Source: Temnothorax longispinosus
Taxonomy: Eukaryota > Arthropoda > Insecta > Hymenoptera > Formicidae
Assembly: GCF_030848805.1 (NCBI RefSeq)
Contig: NC_092363.1
Coordinates: forward strand, 7,192,001-7,256,000
Direction of reading: 5' to 3'
DNA: 64,000 nt
Positions 37,009 to 50,117 of this stretch are shown piece after piece. The stretch's first letter is position 1; each line of letters begins with the position of its first letter. The notes beneath the pieces are model-generated. The model worked only from the letters and a program-made list of their open reading frames with translations, ran no database searches and had not been told where the DNA came from. A program made the position numbers and the translations under genes.

Positions 37009-38883
37009 ATGGCCGCCTTGATACCGAGGTATACTCTACAAGCAGCAAGTAAGCTTGTCACATTACTCGCATCCTTTGTAAATTTAGTTTTTTGCTTCAA
37101 AAAATTGAATTACATAAATGTGTTACACATAAAACTATATTTACAATCTTTTTTACGCACGCACCGTGTGACAGATATCGTTTCGGAATTATGTAACCAA
37201 CAATTTACATTTGTGTATATTTGTGTACGTTAGGAAGACAGACAACATGCATCGCGGCCGTTGCGGTGCAGACGCTGCAGACGAATCATTATTCGTCGCA
37301 GCCGCGAGTCATCAAAGATCCCACTACCGCTTCTTTGAAGAGAGGCACAGGTGGACGTAGCTCCTTCAACGGGATGGTATGCACCCTGTTCGGCGCAACT
37401 GGATTCGTGGGCCGCTATGTGTGCAATCGCCTTGGCAAGATTGGTACTCAGGTACATATGACGCATTGAAATGAAGGAAATTGACGGCATCAGCTTCTAC
37501 AGCGATAATTTCTACTGCGATACATAGATATGAGTGAAATATAATCAGCTTTGATTGATTGCCCTGCTCAATTTGCAGTTAGTAATACCGTACAGAGGTG
37601 ATATGTACGACTGCATGCGCCTGAAGCTCTGTGGAGATTTGGGACAAGTTTTGTTTCATCCGTTTCATCTGCGTGACGACGAGTCGATAAGAAAGTGTAT
37701 CAAGTACTCCAACGTTGTTATCAATCTAATTGGGCGAGATTGGGAAACGAGAAACTTTACTTTTCACGAAGTACACGTTGAGGGAGCTAGAAGACTTGCC
37801 AGGCTGTGCAAGGAGGCTAATGTTGAGCACTTCATCCATGTATCTGCCTTAAACGTAGGCGAAGAGTCAGTGGTAAATTGAACGTTTATATCAAAATTAT
37901 GATGACTTGATTTTCTTGACTTTAATAATACTCTTGCGTTAAGGCACACATATTGAAAGATGGTTCTCAAATCCTTCGTACAAAATTGGAAGGCGAGCAT
38001 GCGGTGCTAGAAGAATTTCCCGAGGCTACAATTATCCGGCCGGCGGATATATGGGGTCAAGAGGACCGATTCACACGTGTATACTCTTCCATACTGAGAC
38101 ATCATTTCAGGTAATATTTTGCAGGAAGAAATAAATTTTATTTAAAACGTATTAAACATATTAAAAACTTTACGATCTCTGACGATACGATACATTCAAT
38201 CACAGGACCGTACCGTTGTGGGAAAAGGGTGAAAAGACGGAAAAACAGCCAGTGGCTGTATACGATGTCGCCGGAGGTATTACAGCTATTGCGAAAGATC
38301 CTGTAAACACGGCTGGCAAGACTTACCAGTTTGTCGGGTACGGTACATCCGTGCAATTGTAACATTATCCTAATTATTTTCGCAAAATGTGAATATTTTA
38401 TTTGCGCAGGCCGAAGCGTTACAAACTGTCTGAATTACTCGACTGGTTCCATCGCATAAGGATACGCGACCCAGTCGAGTACGGCTACAAGAGAATGGAC
38501 TTGAAATACGCCCCACTTTTCAAAATTAAAGTCACTTTGAACGAACTTCTAACTCCCGCATATCCATTACAAGGTGTACATTGGGAAAGTTTGGAAAGAG
38601 TACGTTTTAATTTTACTATAAGAGAAACGCAAACTCAAATAAAATATAATGTAGATAAGAAATTAAATAGTATTAATAAACTTGACATTGCGTTTTGTAG
38701 GAAACTATATCTGACAAGATATTAAACGACTTGCCAACTCTAGAAGATCTTGGCATTGAATTAACAACAATGGAATCACGAATGCACTGGGAGTTGAAAC
38801 CATACCGTAAAGACGTTCAATATATGGAGAGTGTTGGCGAGTTCGACCCTATTCCGGATCCACCAACTGTTTCAATTCATTAA
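37009..38883 (+). CDS. NDUFA9: NADH dehydrogenase (ubiquinone) 1 alpha subcomplex subunit 9
   Basis: Seven exons: 37009-37048, 37234-37451, 37579-37872, 37944-38110, 38206-38337, 38410-38599, 38701-38883. All junctions keep phase, giving about 407 residues; the human protein is 377. The short first exon plus the start of exon 2 gives an Arg/Ala/Thr-rich N-terminus typical of mitochondrial import. A Rossmann motif FGATGFVGRYV follows, with GxxGxxG at residues 67-73. Family-specific stretches include LIGRDWETRNF, EHFIHVSAL, IIRPADIWGQEDRF and PTLEDLGI. It is an accessory subunit at the peripheral-arm junction of complex I, in the matrix and inner membrane, and binds NADPH structurally. The start was chosen because it is the only ATG that gives the import-like leader and the correct phase. 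Confidence 0.95.
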
Positions 38884-41800
38884 ATTTCTAACAATGTGTT
38901 AGATTAATATAAGTATAGAATGAAATATGTACTCTTACTGTTAAAGTGATACTTGCTGTAAAGAGTATGTTGTTAATTAAATATCGCGGTCTTAAATATA
39001 CATTAAATTATTTAAACATTTACGTTTCACGAGTTCTATCAATTTTAGGTGAATAATATCGGGTCACTTTGTCGAATCTGTCATATTTCTGTCCTATTTT
39101 CACAACAGTAACGGTAAAAATCAAGTAAAAGAAGAATGAAAGAACTTTTATTTCGAAAGTTTTCCATGGAATCTTCAGTGACGTTAAAAAATTATGTAAT
39201 ATTTGTAGAGGTCATATGAGTCTGTATATTGTTTTATTCCATTTATTATATGACGGGACATTCTAACTACAATGAAAGATTACAGATTTCAATCGTGTCT
39301 ATTAAACGCTATTTCAAACATTGGTAAAAAATATAAGCTAGGTTGGTCCTCGGTTATTATGCTGACCGAAGGCCAAGCAAATCTTCCATTACGAATGGCA
39401 GCGAAACACGCTTTATATAGTGTTTTTTTTATTTTTTTTTTTAAATTGTAAGCATAATATAGCATTACCTCATAACTCTGATTCATTTCATATATAGCCT
39501 TTGGACGCCAATGTACTTTTATCTATGAAGCAGTATTTTCTTTTTTCACGAACTCTATTATGTGAAGAACAAAATGTTCTGTGGTATATATATCGTTTAA
39601 AATTTCCTACTCGATACTTTCTTTCTTTTTCCTCCGTACTCTTAATTATTTACCTGACTTATAATATCAAGTAAATGCAAAACGTTGGCACAGTAAACAT
39701 TTTTATACAAACTGTGTATACGACTGTTTCGCGGTATCAAATGTAACTCGAAAGCATTTATATCGTGACTTTTTAGGGAGTCAACGCCTCGTCCAATTAA
39801 TGATGCATCAGTTTTGCCGGCTTCGATGAAAGCAAATTTTCGCATGCGGTTTCTAATGTGTGGAACGATAAGCGATTTTCTAAGATAACGCTGACGAGAT
39901 GTTACGGAAGAAGAATTCCAACTTAATGGAAATCCTCGCTTCGCTGACATTGCTATTGACTTTTATACGCATACACAGGTGTATGAAAAAAAAAAAGATT
40001 TGTAATTATAATTATTCGTCTAAAGTGTTGAGCATGTGTAATACACTGTTATCCACTTCCGTCTCGAAATACGTTGCATTCCTAAAGATACACGGATTAA
40101 GAGGTCCTGACGAAAGTACGCGTCAAAACAAAATCGAAACAATCGAAAAATTTCAAAACTAATTTATTTAGTAAATAATCTCCCCTCCCCCCCTCCTTTT
40201 GTTATTCGAAATTGGATATTATTTTATTTTTTTAAGCCTACAAGCGGATTAACTTTGAAGTTATTTTATAATTGATATCCGATCTCCCGATAAAAGATAA
40301 AAAATTGATTTCCCACGATGGATCTTCGCCTGATCTCTTTTAAACCGCGTGATTCCGTGCAGGAATTCCGACCCCTCTCCGATGATCTTGCGCATCAAAA
40401 TGCAATTAAACGTGTGTACTTAATCGCTAGATACTTTCATCATTTCCGAATTATTTAAATGATCCCTCGGCCTATACTAATGGGATCGTAAAGCAGGTGT
40501 GAACGTACAGGCGCATAGCTCGGATTCCTGGACCCGGAAGTAAGATTTGTGGTGGACCTATTTAGAGATAAGCTTCTCCAAAATTATATATATATGTATA
40601 TATATATCTAGCTTTTTAATATTATATCTTTATGTCAAGATATGTCATAATGCGAAATTTTGTTAGTAACTAATATTTAAATTGCGATAATCATGTATGT
40701 GCGTGTAACAAAAAAAAATCGATTTAGATGAGATCCTTCGCTCAGCGAACAAAATTCCATTAAGTATACTTTCGCTTGTCTTATTTTGTTTCAATGTTCC
40801 TAAAAACGTATCTTTTACGTAGCCACGCAAAATTTGAAGCCTCAAAGTAAATACGACAATGCTGGTCCAGAGTATGCCGGTCAGTTAAAGCTCGTATAAC
40901 GTTCTGTCTCTCATGACGCCATATCATTCCGCGATCGACGATCGCGAATTCGCGGAATTCGCTCGTCTCGATTGATTGCGAAAAGAATGCGAGAGGAATG
41001 CACATAGGCCCGCGTTATTGTTACATGTATGAGCGCTGAATGCGCATTTCTGAGCTTTGATGAAGAGATCACGTGTTCGCCGCCGTAAGATGAGACCACA
41101 TTTAACGTCAAACGCGTATCGGCACAGAACGGAGGATAATTAAAAAGAAAATATATAACTTATCGCATTAATTAAACGTATGCGACAGTACAAACGGTAC
41201 AAAATTGTGTAAACGCAGTACAAAATTTTCTTATGTCATAAATAATAGGAACTCACATATCAGCGTTTCAGATACGACAGATGAATATTCTATTGAATTA
41301 TATCTCGATCGCGTCTTAAACATTCTACCAAGAATAAAGAATAAAGAAATTATATTTCCGACGTTAGATAAATGATGTTCTCGATATGTGAGATCACGTT
41401 CGTTCACTTGCATATGTCCGAGAGGATATGTATCCATTTGGCATTAATGACTACAGCCACGTCCTTTTTCCACTCGTACGACCGTAACAATGGTGTCTCG
41501 CGTGAATAAATCTCTCGTTACGTCCATACATCTCGGTCTCCGATAATTATCAAGAATAACATTGCATACAATTGTTACGGGGACAGGAGCTCTTTTATTG
41601 CTATCTTTTTTTTTGTAATTCTGTGTCTATATATGTCCCTTCGGTGGTGATATTCTTCTTGATTAACGACGGGAAATTACATCATGCAACAATCTGTAAA
41701 AAGCTCCTCTAATTAATCCTCTCTGGATGGGATTTTTTCGCGATGAAATATTGATACCATTTATCGAAACTGAATTACAGCTCGTGTATTATTTTATCCT

Positions 41801-42370
41801 TAACATTTTCGAGACTTAGAATGACGATTAAGCTGGAAAAAATAGTGGAAGAAGTTCTTTTAAAATTCCAAAGAATATACTATAATAAGCCGGAAATCCA
41901 AAATTAGATTTCTACTGTTTTGATGAGTAAATTTACGCCTTGCGTATCGCGAATCGCGAAATCCGTCTGCTGATTATAACTTCGTGGACCTAGTTAAAGT
42001 TTGCGGCTTGCCTTTCATCGACCACTACTCCGAATCGCGAGAGATTATTCTTCTTTCTTTCTAATACGAATTCCTTTCGTGCAAAGTCATATAGAAGATC
42101 GATACGATACTCTACGGTGATAATGTGTAATTCGTACGCGACGTCTTCTCGCTTCGTCAACTTTACCGAGAACTACGTAGACTCCGCTGCAGGCGGGGGG
42201 GAAGATGGCGAAGAAGAAAGACCTCTCGATAGAAAGCCGTATACAGCGGTAAGCTCGCACGTGAACGTACGGTCGTTTTCTCGCCGTTGCGTCGCCTCGG
42301 AGAATCTATATAGGAGCAGAAGCGCGGAAACGATCGTCGAAGAATCGGAAGGGGCTGGAAGTATAGAGGC
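38884..42370. other. Intergenic stretch, no gene seen
   Basis: About 3.5 kb between the ends of NDUFA9 and the LRR gene, which converge here. There are short AT-rich open frames only. 3' UTRs of both genes should occupy its edges. Confidence 0.6.
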
Positions 42371-44868
42371 TCATCGGAACAGGTTTGTCGAGAACAGGAA
42401 GACGAACAGCAGCAGCGCCGAGAGCCGGGACACCCCGACGACGCCCGAGCCCAGGTTGTCCTGGATCACGTTGTCGTGGCATCGCGCGACCAGGTCGAAG
42501 TCGACGACGTTCATGGGCTTGCCGTTGTACTCGAACGGCGAGATGCAGTAGTTACGGCGCTGGAACTCGACGCTGTCGCCGCGGGCGAAGTCGCTCTCGA
42601 GGACGTTGTGCGCCTGGCAGTCGCATGGGAAGTGATTATCGATCGCGCTGACCGTGGCCACCTCGAGGACGACGTCCCTGGCGTGACGCGGCGCCTCCAG
42701 CACGTGATTGCCGTGAAAGCGCAGGACCTCGATGTAGTTCTCGTGGCGCAGGTGGAGACGCTCGATCAGATCGACCTTGTTGTTGAGCACGTTGAGGCGG
42801 CCGACGTGCGCGAGGCCGGCGAACGCGTTTCTCTGCACCACGCCGAGGTCGCTCTCCTGGATGTAGATCGAGTGCACGTGCGAGAGGCCGCGGAAGGTGT
42901 AGGCCTGCAGCCCGGACAGGTCCATGTAGCTGAGCTTGAGCTGGCCGACGTGCTGGAGGCCGTCGAAGGCGTCCTGCTCGATCGTGCGGATGCCGGACGG
43001 GAAGATGAGATTGTTGACGTTGGTGAGGCCGGCGAACGCGTGGCTGCGGATCGTCAGCAGCGGATTGTTGCTCAGCAGGATCACGTTCACGTTCGACGTG
43101 CCGGCGAACGAGTAGCCCTCGACGTAGCGGATCTTGTTGTTCGCCAGCAGCAGCACCGAGACGTTCTGCAGCGCGGCGAACGAGAACTTCTCGATGCACG
43201 GCAGTGGGGTGTGCTGGATCGAGAGCTCGCGGAGTCGGTTCAGGCCGCGAAACGCGAACGGCCGGATGGAGGAGATGTTGTTGCCGTCGAGGGTGAGCTT
43301 ACGTAGGACCCGGAGACCGGCGAACGCGTCGCCCTTTATCACCGGGAAGTTGTTCTTCGTCAGCGACAGCTCCTCCACGGTCTCCGGCAGGTGCTGCGTC
43401 GGGATGTCCTCGAGGCCGCCTGTATTGCAGAGTACCTGTAACGGAACGTTTTATTTCTCAGAGAGAGAGAGCGCACAAAGACGATAACCGGACATGGAAG
43501 TCGTTTAATTACTGTCCATTCTGACATTTGCGATAAAAGTTAGGTATAATAAAATCTTAAATCGTATACACTATTAAATTTCTAATGCCAAATTATACTC
43601 AGTTTGAATCGTTTTTAATTATTCCTATAGGTCGCCACTATTTCTACTCCGTATGTCGTTAATTTAGAATTAAAATAATACCATTTTGTGTTAAAATAAT
43701 AAATTTCGACACACATATGGTAATTAAGATAAAATGTTATTTAGAGATATTGGTTTCAATTTCATTCTTTAATATTTAATAATGTACGAAATGTGCCATT
43801 TTGGCTTATCGCGGGGATTTCGTTTCCGGGTTCGGAGACCTCGAACGTTTCATTTAAAGACCGCGACCTCTTTTCCGAGAATTTCCGAGAAACGACGAAT
43901 ATGCCGCTTACACTTTCTTCCCTCCTCTCTCTTTTCCTAAACGATTATAGATAGTTATAATAAGAAAAACCGTATATTCTTACGAAATTAAGATACCTGT
44001 TTCGGAGAAAGGCAAATGCATTCTGGTGGACAGTCCCGGCTTCTCGTCGTAGTGATCTCCAAGTCGGAGGTATACGTCAAGTCCACTGCTGCTATGCATA
44101 GCAGGTAGTAAATGCAGATCTGGGAAGTTGAACAGTTATATGAGGTACGTGAAGAATCCTGTATATTTATTCATATGTCGAGCACACATCGCAGGTGTAT
44201 ACCGTCTTAACTTTAAATCCGATAGATTCACACATCTCCCCGAGAAAATAGGGGAAAAAATCTCAAGAATAGACAAAAGGGATAAATCAAAACTGCAACG
44301 ATAGATAACGTGCAAAATGACTTTACTATATAATAACAGCGAGGGGGGAAAAAAAACAGAAAAAATCTTGTACGAAATAAGAAAAAAATTCACTTATTTT
44401 TTAGTAGAAAATTTTAAATTCTTGACATCATAATCGTTAATTAAAAAATAGCTATATTTTTCGTAGTTAACTTAATTAGGACTGCGTGACACGTCGGTCA
44501 TTGGGTTGGTGCGTGTTTATCAAGTGTACAACGAAATTTGGAGCAAAATTGAAGCAAAATTGTGTCAATAAATTTCGATGTATTAATTCCTTCGCTTCAT
44601 TTAGAGATCAATTTTTCAATCTCCCCTTCCGGCTTTCCGAATTCTTCGATCCAACACCACAGCCCGAATAAAAATACGACGAGACCGTGTCCTCTCGCAC
44701 CAACCCAACTGCATTAATCTACCCGAGTATCACGCTAGCGTCAGATCGCGAACCGATCGCGAGGCATACCGGACGGCGCGAACGCATGCAAACGCATGAG
44801 ACGCGCGGTGCGTATGCACCGCGACCGCCGCCGCATGCCGGGCTGCGTACCTGCGTCCTGCGATACAT
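42371..44868 (-). CDS. Leucine-rich-repeat surface protein, probably GPI-anchored
   Basis: Three coding exons on the minus strand: 44851-44868 (six codons, MYRRTQ), 43997-44119 and 42371-43435, giving 401 residues. The tiny start exon was placed because its CAG/GTACGC donor is in phase with the next exon, and joining gives a good signal peptide (MYRRTQICIYYLLCIAAV). A cysteine LRR N-cap follows (CPPECICLSPKQVLC, split by an intron). There are then about ten leucine-rich repeats of the form AFAGL...L.L..N.I, and a C-cap beginning NHFPCDCQAHNVL. A hydrophobic end (SALLLFVFLF) with only three residues after it suggests GPI attachment or a terminal membrane segment. It is probably an extracellular adhesion or recognition protein. 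The family member is not identified. The large exon is strikingly GC-rich at third positions, which opens long spurious frames on both strands. Confidence 0.85.
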
Positions 44869-44935
44869 CAATCCCGGGATTTTTACGGCGCATGCCTCGG
44901 CATATCCGGGGTAAGAACGTCACGCGAGGCGATGT

Positions 44936-45010
44936 GGGCGAGGATGTGTATGTGTGTGTGTATATATATAGATATATAATATATATATATATATATATAG
45001 GTATATATAT
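44936..45010. repeat. (TG)n/(TA)n microsatellite
   Basis: A compound dinucleotide run, TG repeats then TA repeats, just upstream of the start exon of the LRR gene. It probably lies in its leader or promoter. Confidence 0.85.
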
Positions 45011-45112
45011 GGCTAGGGGTGAAACGAGGCCATCGCCGACGGAGAGTGTCGCACGACGCGTAGCGCACAACGCACCAGCGGCCGCCGGGGTTTCTTTTCC
45101 TCTTCCACCCCC

Positions 45113-45215
45113 GTGGAGTGCCCACCCGCGAGAACCCACGCACGCACCCTCTCGCGCACTCACGCACCCCACGCACGCACGAACGCACGCACTCACGCGT
45201 GCGTATCTGCCCGCG
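45113..45215. repeat. Degenerate ACGCAC-type repeat in CpG-rich DNA
   Basis: Irregular repeats of ACGCAC/CTCACG in a CpG-rich stretch (roughly 44.7-45.6 kb) upstream of the LRR gene. All six frames are largely open here, so open frames carry no weight. The region is a plausible promoter or leader for the LRR gene, by position only. Confidence 0.5.
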
Positions 45216-46319
45216 CGCGAATCTCCGCGTTCGATTTGCCCTCCTCTCCGTTCTCTTTCTCACGCGGAAACGTTCCACGACGGCCGCACGACGCGCGAGA
45301 TGCGGCACCACACCGCGATGACGAGGACGTAGACGACGACGTGGAGGACGGCGGCGAAGACGACGAGCGGGCGGAGCGAGATTTCAGCATCCGCGCGCGC
45401 GGCCGCGTTCGCCGGCTGGGCTCGGAGCTTTATTTCTCCTCGGTCACCCTCTCGGCAACCTCGGGGCTCCCCTCGTCCTGCCACCCGCTTTCCCGAACTC
45501 CCTGCCGCCGCGCCGTCCGAAGACTCGAGCGCACTGCGCAAGCCCCATAATTATTCTCCCCGCGCGCGTATCGAGGGAATGAGGCTTATTAGCGGGAGGT
45601 AACTGTGTTTCTCCCTGTCTCATCTATCCTTTTCCCTCCCGTCTTCCCCGTTTCTCTCTCCCCCATTCCCTCTTGCGCCAGGGTAACCCCGCGTAATCCC
45701 TGCCGGGAACCCGAAAACTGTGCCGCGAGAGTGCCACACGCGAGTCGTTTAGGGCTTACTCGACGCACCTGATGCTTTTCGGAAGATTCGATTAAAGCTC
45801 GCACCTCGCGCCGTTCTCCGTGTTTCCCCCTCGCTCCTAATTCCGCGAAATTAGTTTTCCGATCGTTCGTGTACGTTCTTGTTTACTTACTGAATTAATT
45901 CCAAATTAATCACCGCGATTTCGTTTCCAGTTATTTGATTTCTCTCCCACGCTATTTGAATTGACGAATTTTATCATCAGGGCTTTTATTATTTAATTGA
46001 GAATTTTAGTTTCCTCTTATATCGGTCTTTTTAAAGACAATACATAAGAAATGTATAAGCGCTTGAAAAAAAGTAGATATGTAGGTGCACGCTTATAAAT
46101 TGCGCTTTGCGGAGGTATCTGCGAGAAACAGTGACGTCACAGATAGTTCAACGTCATTAAACAATTTACCTTTTTTTTCTGGTTCCGCTTCCTCCATTGT
46201 CAGCCGCAGGATACAACTAAAAAGGAAGTTTTACGCGACACCCTGTAGAAGAATTATCGCATTACGCTATATATGACCGTAGGACTTCGAAATGCCTCGA
46301 TCCGCCATTGCGCGCGCGC

Positions 46320-46410
46320 GTGTGCACATATACACACACGTGAGGATGTACACACATCCTCGCATGTACAGCAATACACACACACGTATACACGTATACG
46401 TGATACGAAA
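46320..46410. repeat. (AC)n-rich microsatellite
   Basis: Interrupted ACAC/GTAT tracts. Several overlapping frames remain open through it by composition alone. Confidence 0.75.
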
Positions 46411-46605
46411 CGATCGGTATCGCGGGGCACGCTGCGGATCACTAAACTCGACATACCCACGCATGTATGTACGCTCTAATCAAGGTAAACTTAATTAACG
46501 GCACTGATTAATAAGCGACAACGGGGTATAAGATTATATGGTTTATTTCGTAACAAACTTGCACAATTATTGATAACATACATTTCGTGGCAGCAAGTGT
46601 GTAAA

Positions 46606-46716
46606 TATATAATATATATTATATATATATTATATTATATGCACAAATAAATGTTTTTTTTTTCAGATATATATATATATATATAATATATATATATACG
46701 CGCATATTATATATAC
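46606..46716. repeat. (AT)n microsatellite cluster
   Basis: Two AT-dinucleotide tracts separated by a short T-rich spacer, followed by TACGCGCA-type alternating purine/pyrimidine sequence. Confidence 0.8.
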
Positions 46717-46993
46717 GTGGGCGCGCATTGTGCGTGTGCGTGTGAGTCAACATAGTAAAAAAAAATCAGTCTTACAATCAGTCTTACATCGCTAGTTGTT
46801 AAAGGTGGCGTCGTCCGCTCGTGACTATTTACAATTGTACGGGTAAACGGACAGTGGAAAGATCAAACGTCACGGTAAAGTATAATAATTGTAATTTTCG
46901 CTGAATTGTTTCACAAAACGTGGCGATGGCATGGCTGACGACAAACAGTACAAAATCAATGCTAACATAATTAACTTGAAAAAAAAAAATGTT

Positions 46994-47257
46994 ATTTTCG
47001 GTCGCGGGCTAGATTTGATAGCCTAATAATAGTATTCTGTGAATTTTTGTATACTCTTTCTCAGGAAGTTTTTAGTAGACTGCGCCCCAACTTGTCGGTC
47101 CTTTTTAAAACACAGCTTTTTGTTGGAACAGAGTAAAGTTGGAACGGTAAAAAAAACAAAGAGCTGTGTCTTAAAAGACTGACAAATCGGCGCGCAGTCG
47201 GAAAAGGTATACAAAATTCGCAGAGAAGTGTTATCGTTAGGCTACCAAGACCGAAAG
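46994..47257. repeat. Long imperfect inverted repeat (hairpin)
   Basis: The outer ends TTTTCGGTC and GACCGAAAG pair. The interior continues to pair: TAGCCTAA with TTAGGCTA, TTTTGTATAC with GTATACAAAA, GACTGCGC with GCGCAGTC, and AAACACAGCT with AGCTGTGTCTT. The arms are about 100-125 bp, with several unpaired insertions in the left arm, around a 30-40 bp loop. It could be an old foldback transposon or a transcribed hairpin. Confidence 0.65.
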
Positions 47258-49713
47258 TGGCATTTTAATTAATTGTAAGGTTCATGTCGGTCCTGTTTCG
47301 CTCGTTCAACGCTAATAGTTAACGCGTCGCGCTCACGTCGTAATAATTAATCAACGAATGAAGGCACGTAGTGGAAAAGAACCCTCACAATGCGTGTTAC
47401 CATGTTTAAGGGATGCGCGTTACAGGCGCGTCGGTGCTTCGAAATATGCTCCGCAAGACACACGTGGGTTAAAATTAGATACGCCGATTATATATAAAAT
47501 GTACTCTCCTCGCATCAACGCTGCGCAATATACTCTGATAAAACTAATCGGCTCTTTAAAAAAAAAAACAACGTACGTCGTATCCATACGTACGAATATC
47601 GATACGTGTATAAATTTCCTTAATTACCCTACATCTTCCGCGTCTATACAAGCTGTCGCAAGTTTGATCTGCAAACCGATAGATATTTCGGTAGAGCATG
47701 TAACGTACGTTAAATGAGAGAGACGGAAAAAGAGGTCAAAACATATAATATAAAAGAGAGAGAGAGGAATAGCTTGCGATTAACGTAGTTAATCTATACG
47801 AAGTCTCTTCTATGCGAAAAGTCACCGAAATAAGATATATACTTGCGTATACTTTTGGATATACCGCTTACATTTTCGTATCGCTCGACGAATATCTAAT
47901 TAATGCGCGGTATACCACACGCAATCGAAGTAGAATTTATTAAAGCTTAACAATAACGTATTTTTACTTGCTGCTTGTACTATTGTACTTATAGTGCACT
48001 CTGTAATCGGTATAAAAAAAAATAATAATAATGCGTATCGATAACAATGACTATAAAGTAATATACGCATTCTTAAATAAAATAAAACATAATATAATAG
48101 AGCTTCAAGTTGCCTTACGTAATACATTAACGGTGGCAATTTAACTTCGAAGATCTTCGACATTTTGGATCTATGTTATAAAATAGTGGTGCATTTGATC
48201 ACATGGCTGGCAGGTACTGCATTATCATGCATTATTTCATATACATTCTGTAAATATCTCTTCTCACGCTATAAAAATTCTATTGTGATAAGTATGGAAT
48301 GACTTACATATATATTGAGGTAGTATTGCTGGAAGTAGCTTTGGTCTGCGTTTAGGGAGACAAAGTATCGACGAGAAATTATCAAGCATTAACCCTAGCT
48401 GTTCGTCCGTTCTCCATTCGCGTTTTTTTTTAGCATATTCGAGTTTGAATGAAACGTGCTACACAATTGCAAATTAATAATTATTTATATCTTGCATCTC
48501 GAAAACCGCTAGGTAAAAAGGTAAAAAGGTAAAATTTAACTTTTGCACTCTTCAACATTTTCGGTATTGTAAGTAATAAATCTATAAATAATCTGCCTCT
48601 TAGAATACAGAAAACCTGTCTGTTCGTTTGATTGCAAATTGAAATATCCTCGATACTTTGCCTCGATAGGTTTGAGTATTTCGATAATCGGCATGTATAT
48701 AGGTATATAGATATCAAATCTGCATTTTATCAGTCTTACATTAATGAACACGTAGTTTACATGAGGTATTTCGTTATTATCATTACTGCTGATATGCTTG
48801 AGCAATATTGCAATCGTATCCCGGAACTGTGGTCAGTAACGATCAAATACAACGAAGTACTTACAATTGCTAACAAATTAACAGCGACCGACGTCTATGA
48901 TTATTAAATGATAAATAATACGAAATAATACGAGGTTCGCGAATGAAATGATGGGTCAGCAAATATGCAAGTGGCAAACCGAGATCTATCATCATAGAAA
49001 GTATTTCCATTGCTTGCATTTATTGCTGGCACGTTGTCATTAATAAAATATCCCGCTATTGAATGATTCTCATCTCGTCACGCGATAGCGAATAGAGAAG
49101 AGGACACCTTGTATACATAGCGTCAGATTTCGTTCATGGACTTCGTATTATTTCGCTGTCAATTTGTTAAAGCTTTAATGCTATTACACAAGTGTTGCCG
49201 CACAAACGAATATGTCGCAAGACAAAAGAAATTCCTAAATGTTGCGCGGTATAATACCAATTACAGATGTATTTATCTTACCTAATAATTTTACAGATAT
49301 TTTCGAACGAAGTTTCGACATATTTTTTAAAATCTGTTTTTTCTTATTTTATGTCTTTTTACATATTTTTCTTTCTCATCGTCGTTCGTGTTGAAAACTC
49401 CAAAGTGAACATTGGCTGGCGACACGTTCTTTTGTGCAAACCATTGCTTTAAACCGTAAATTTTAAAGAGTTTCAGGCGAATATACCTTATAGGCTAGCA
49501 CTAAACTATGCGCGAATCGCGAATCACGAACAACGAATCAATAAATTTGCAATAATTAACAGCTTTATCGTTACTTTAGTACTTTACTTTTTTTTAATTG
49601 ATCATGCGCATTATGATTAGTTAGATCTTATTTGCGAACAAGCTAAAACAGGAATAAATACATTTACGTTCGCCTGCTGTATCAAAATGCATATCCGAAG
49701 AACTAAGATAAAA

Positions 49714-50117
49714 CATCCCAGCAAAGCGTTATCAGTAGGCTAGCAATCTGTTTACCAGCAGATTCGAGTAAAATATAAGTAGATTGTCAATTACGTCCGC
49801 GTTAATCTCGTGTTCTGCCGCAATGGAACTTGCGCTGACAGAATCTGACGGCAATAATCTGCCAGAAGAAACCGGGCAGAATCTGTGTCATTTCGTTGAA
49901 TTCATATAATAAAATACATCATTTGAATGATTATGATTAATAACTTTATTTAATAATTAAATGATTATGATAATGAAATGGTAGATACTGCTCGGTTTCT
50001 CTACAGTCGCGATCTGCTAATCACATCCAAATTCCGCCAATATTGTCCGCATATGGTCTGCCGATCGAATTTGTGACAGATACTCTACAAAATCTGTTTT
50101 CGACTCTATCTGGGATG
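49714..50117. mobile_element. Degenerate non-autonomous element, CATCCCAG ends
   Basis: CATCCCAG at 49714-49721 is mirrored by CTGGGATG at 50110-50117. The interior of about 390 bp contains roughly ten copies of an AATCTG / CAGATT motif in either orientation (for example AGAATCTGACGG, TAATCTGCCAG, CAGAATCTGTG). There is no coding capacity. A decayed repeat-rich MITE is the best reading; the short termini make this tentative. Confidence 0.45.

Noticed and set aside
42476..43306. 276-codon plus-strand open frame rich in Val/Glu/Asp, opposite the LRR exon
   Set aside because: A mirror of GC-rich leucine-repeat codons on the other strand. The minus-strand LRR product has clear domains and splice support.
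44741..45550. Several 90-180 codon open frames on both strands upstream of the LRR gene
   Set aside because: CpG- and repeat-driven. All frames are open because stops are rare in this composition, and none shows a domain.
47358..47717. 119-codon plus-strand open frame
   Set aside because: No domain, no splice partners and an atypical composition. Treated as chance.
48317..48340. TGAGGTAGTA resembling the let-7 seed
   Set aside because: The match stops after 10 bases and no pairing arm was seen, so it is not a let-7 gene.
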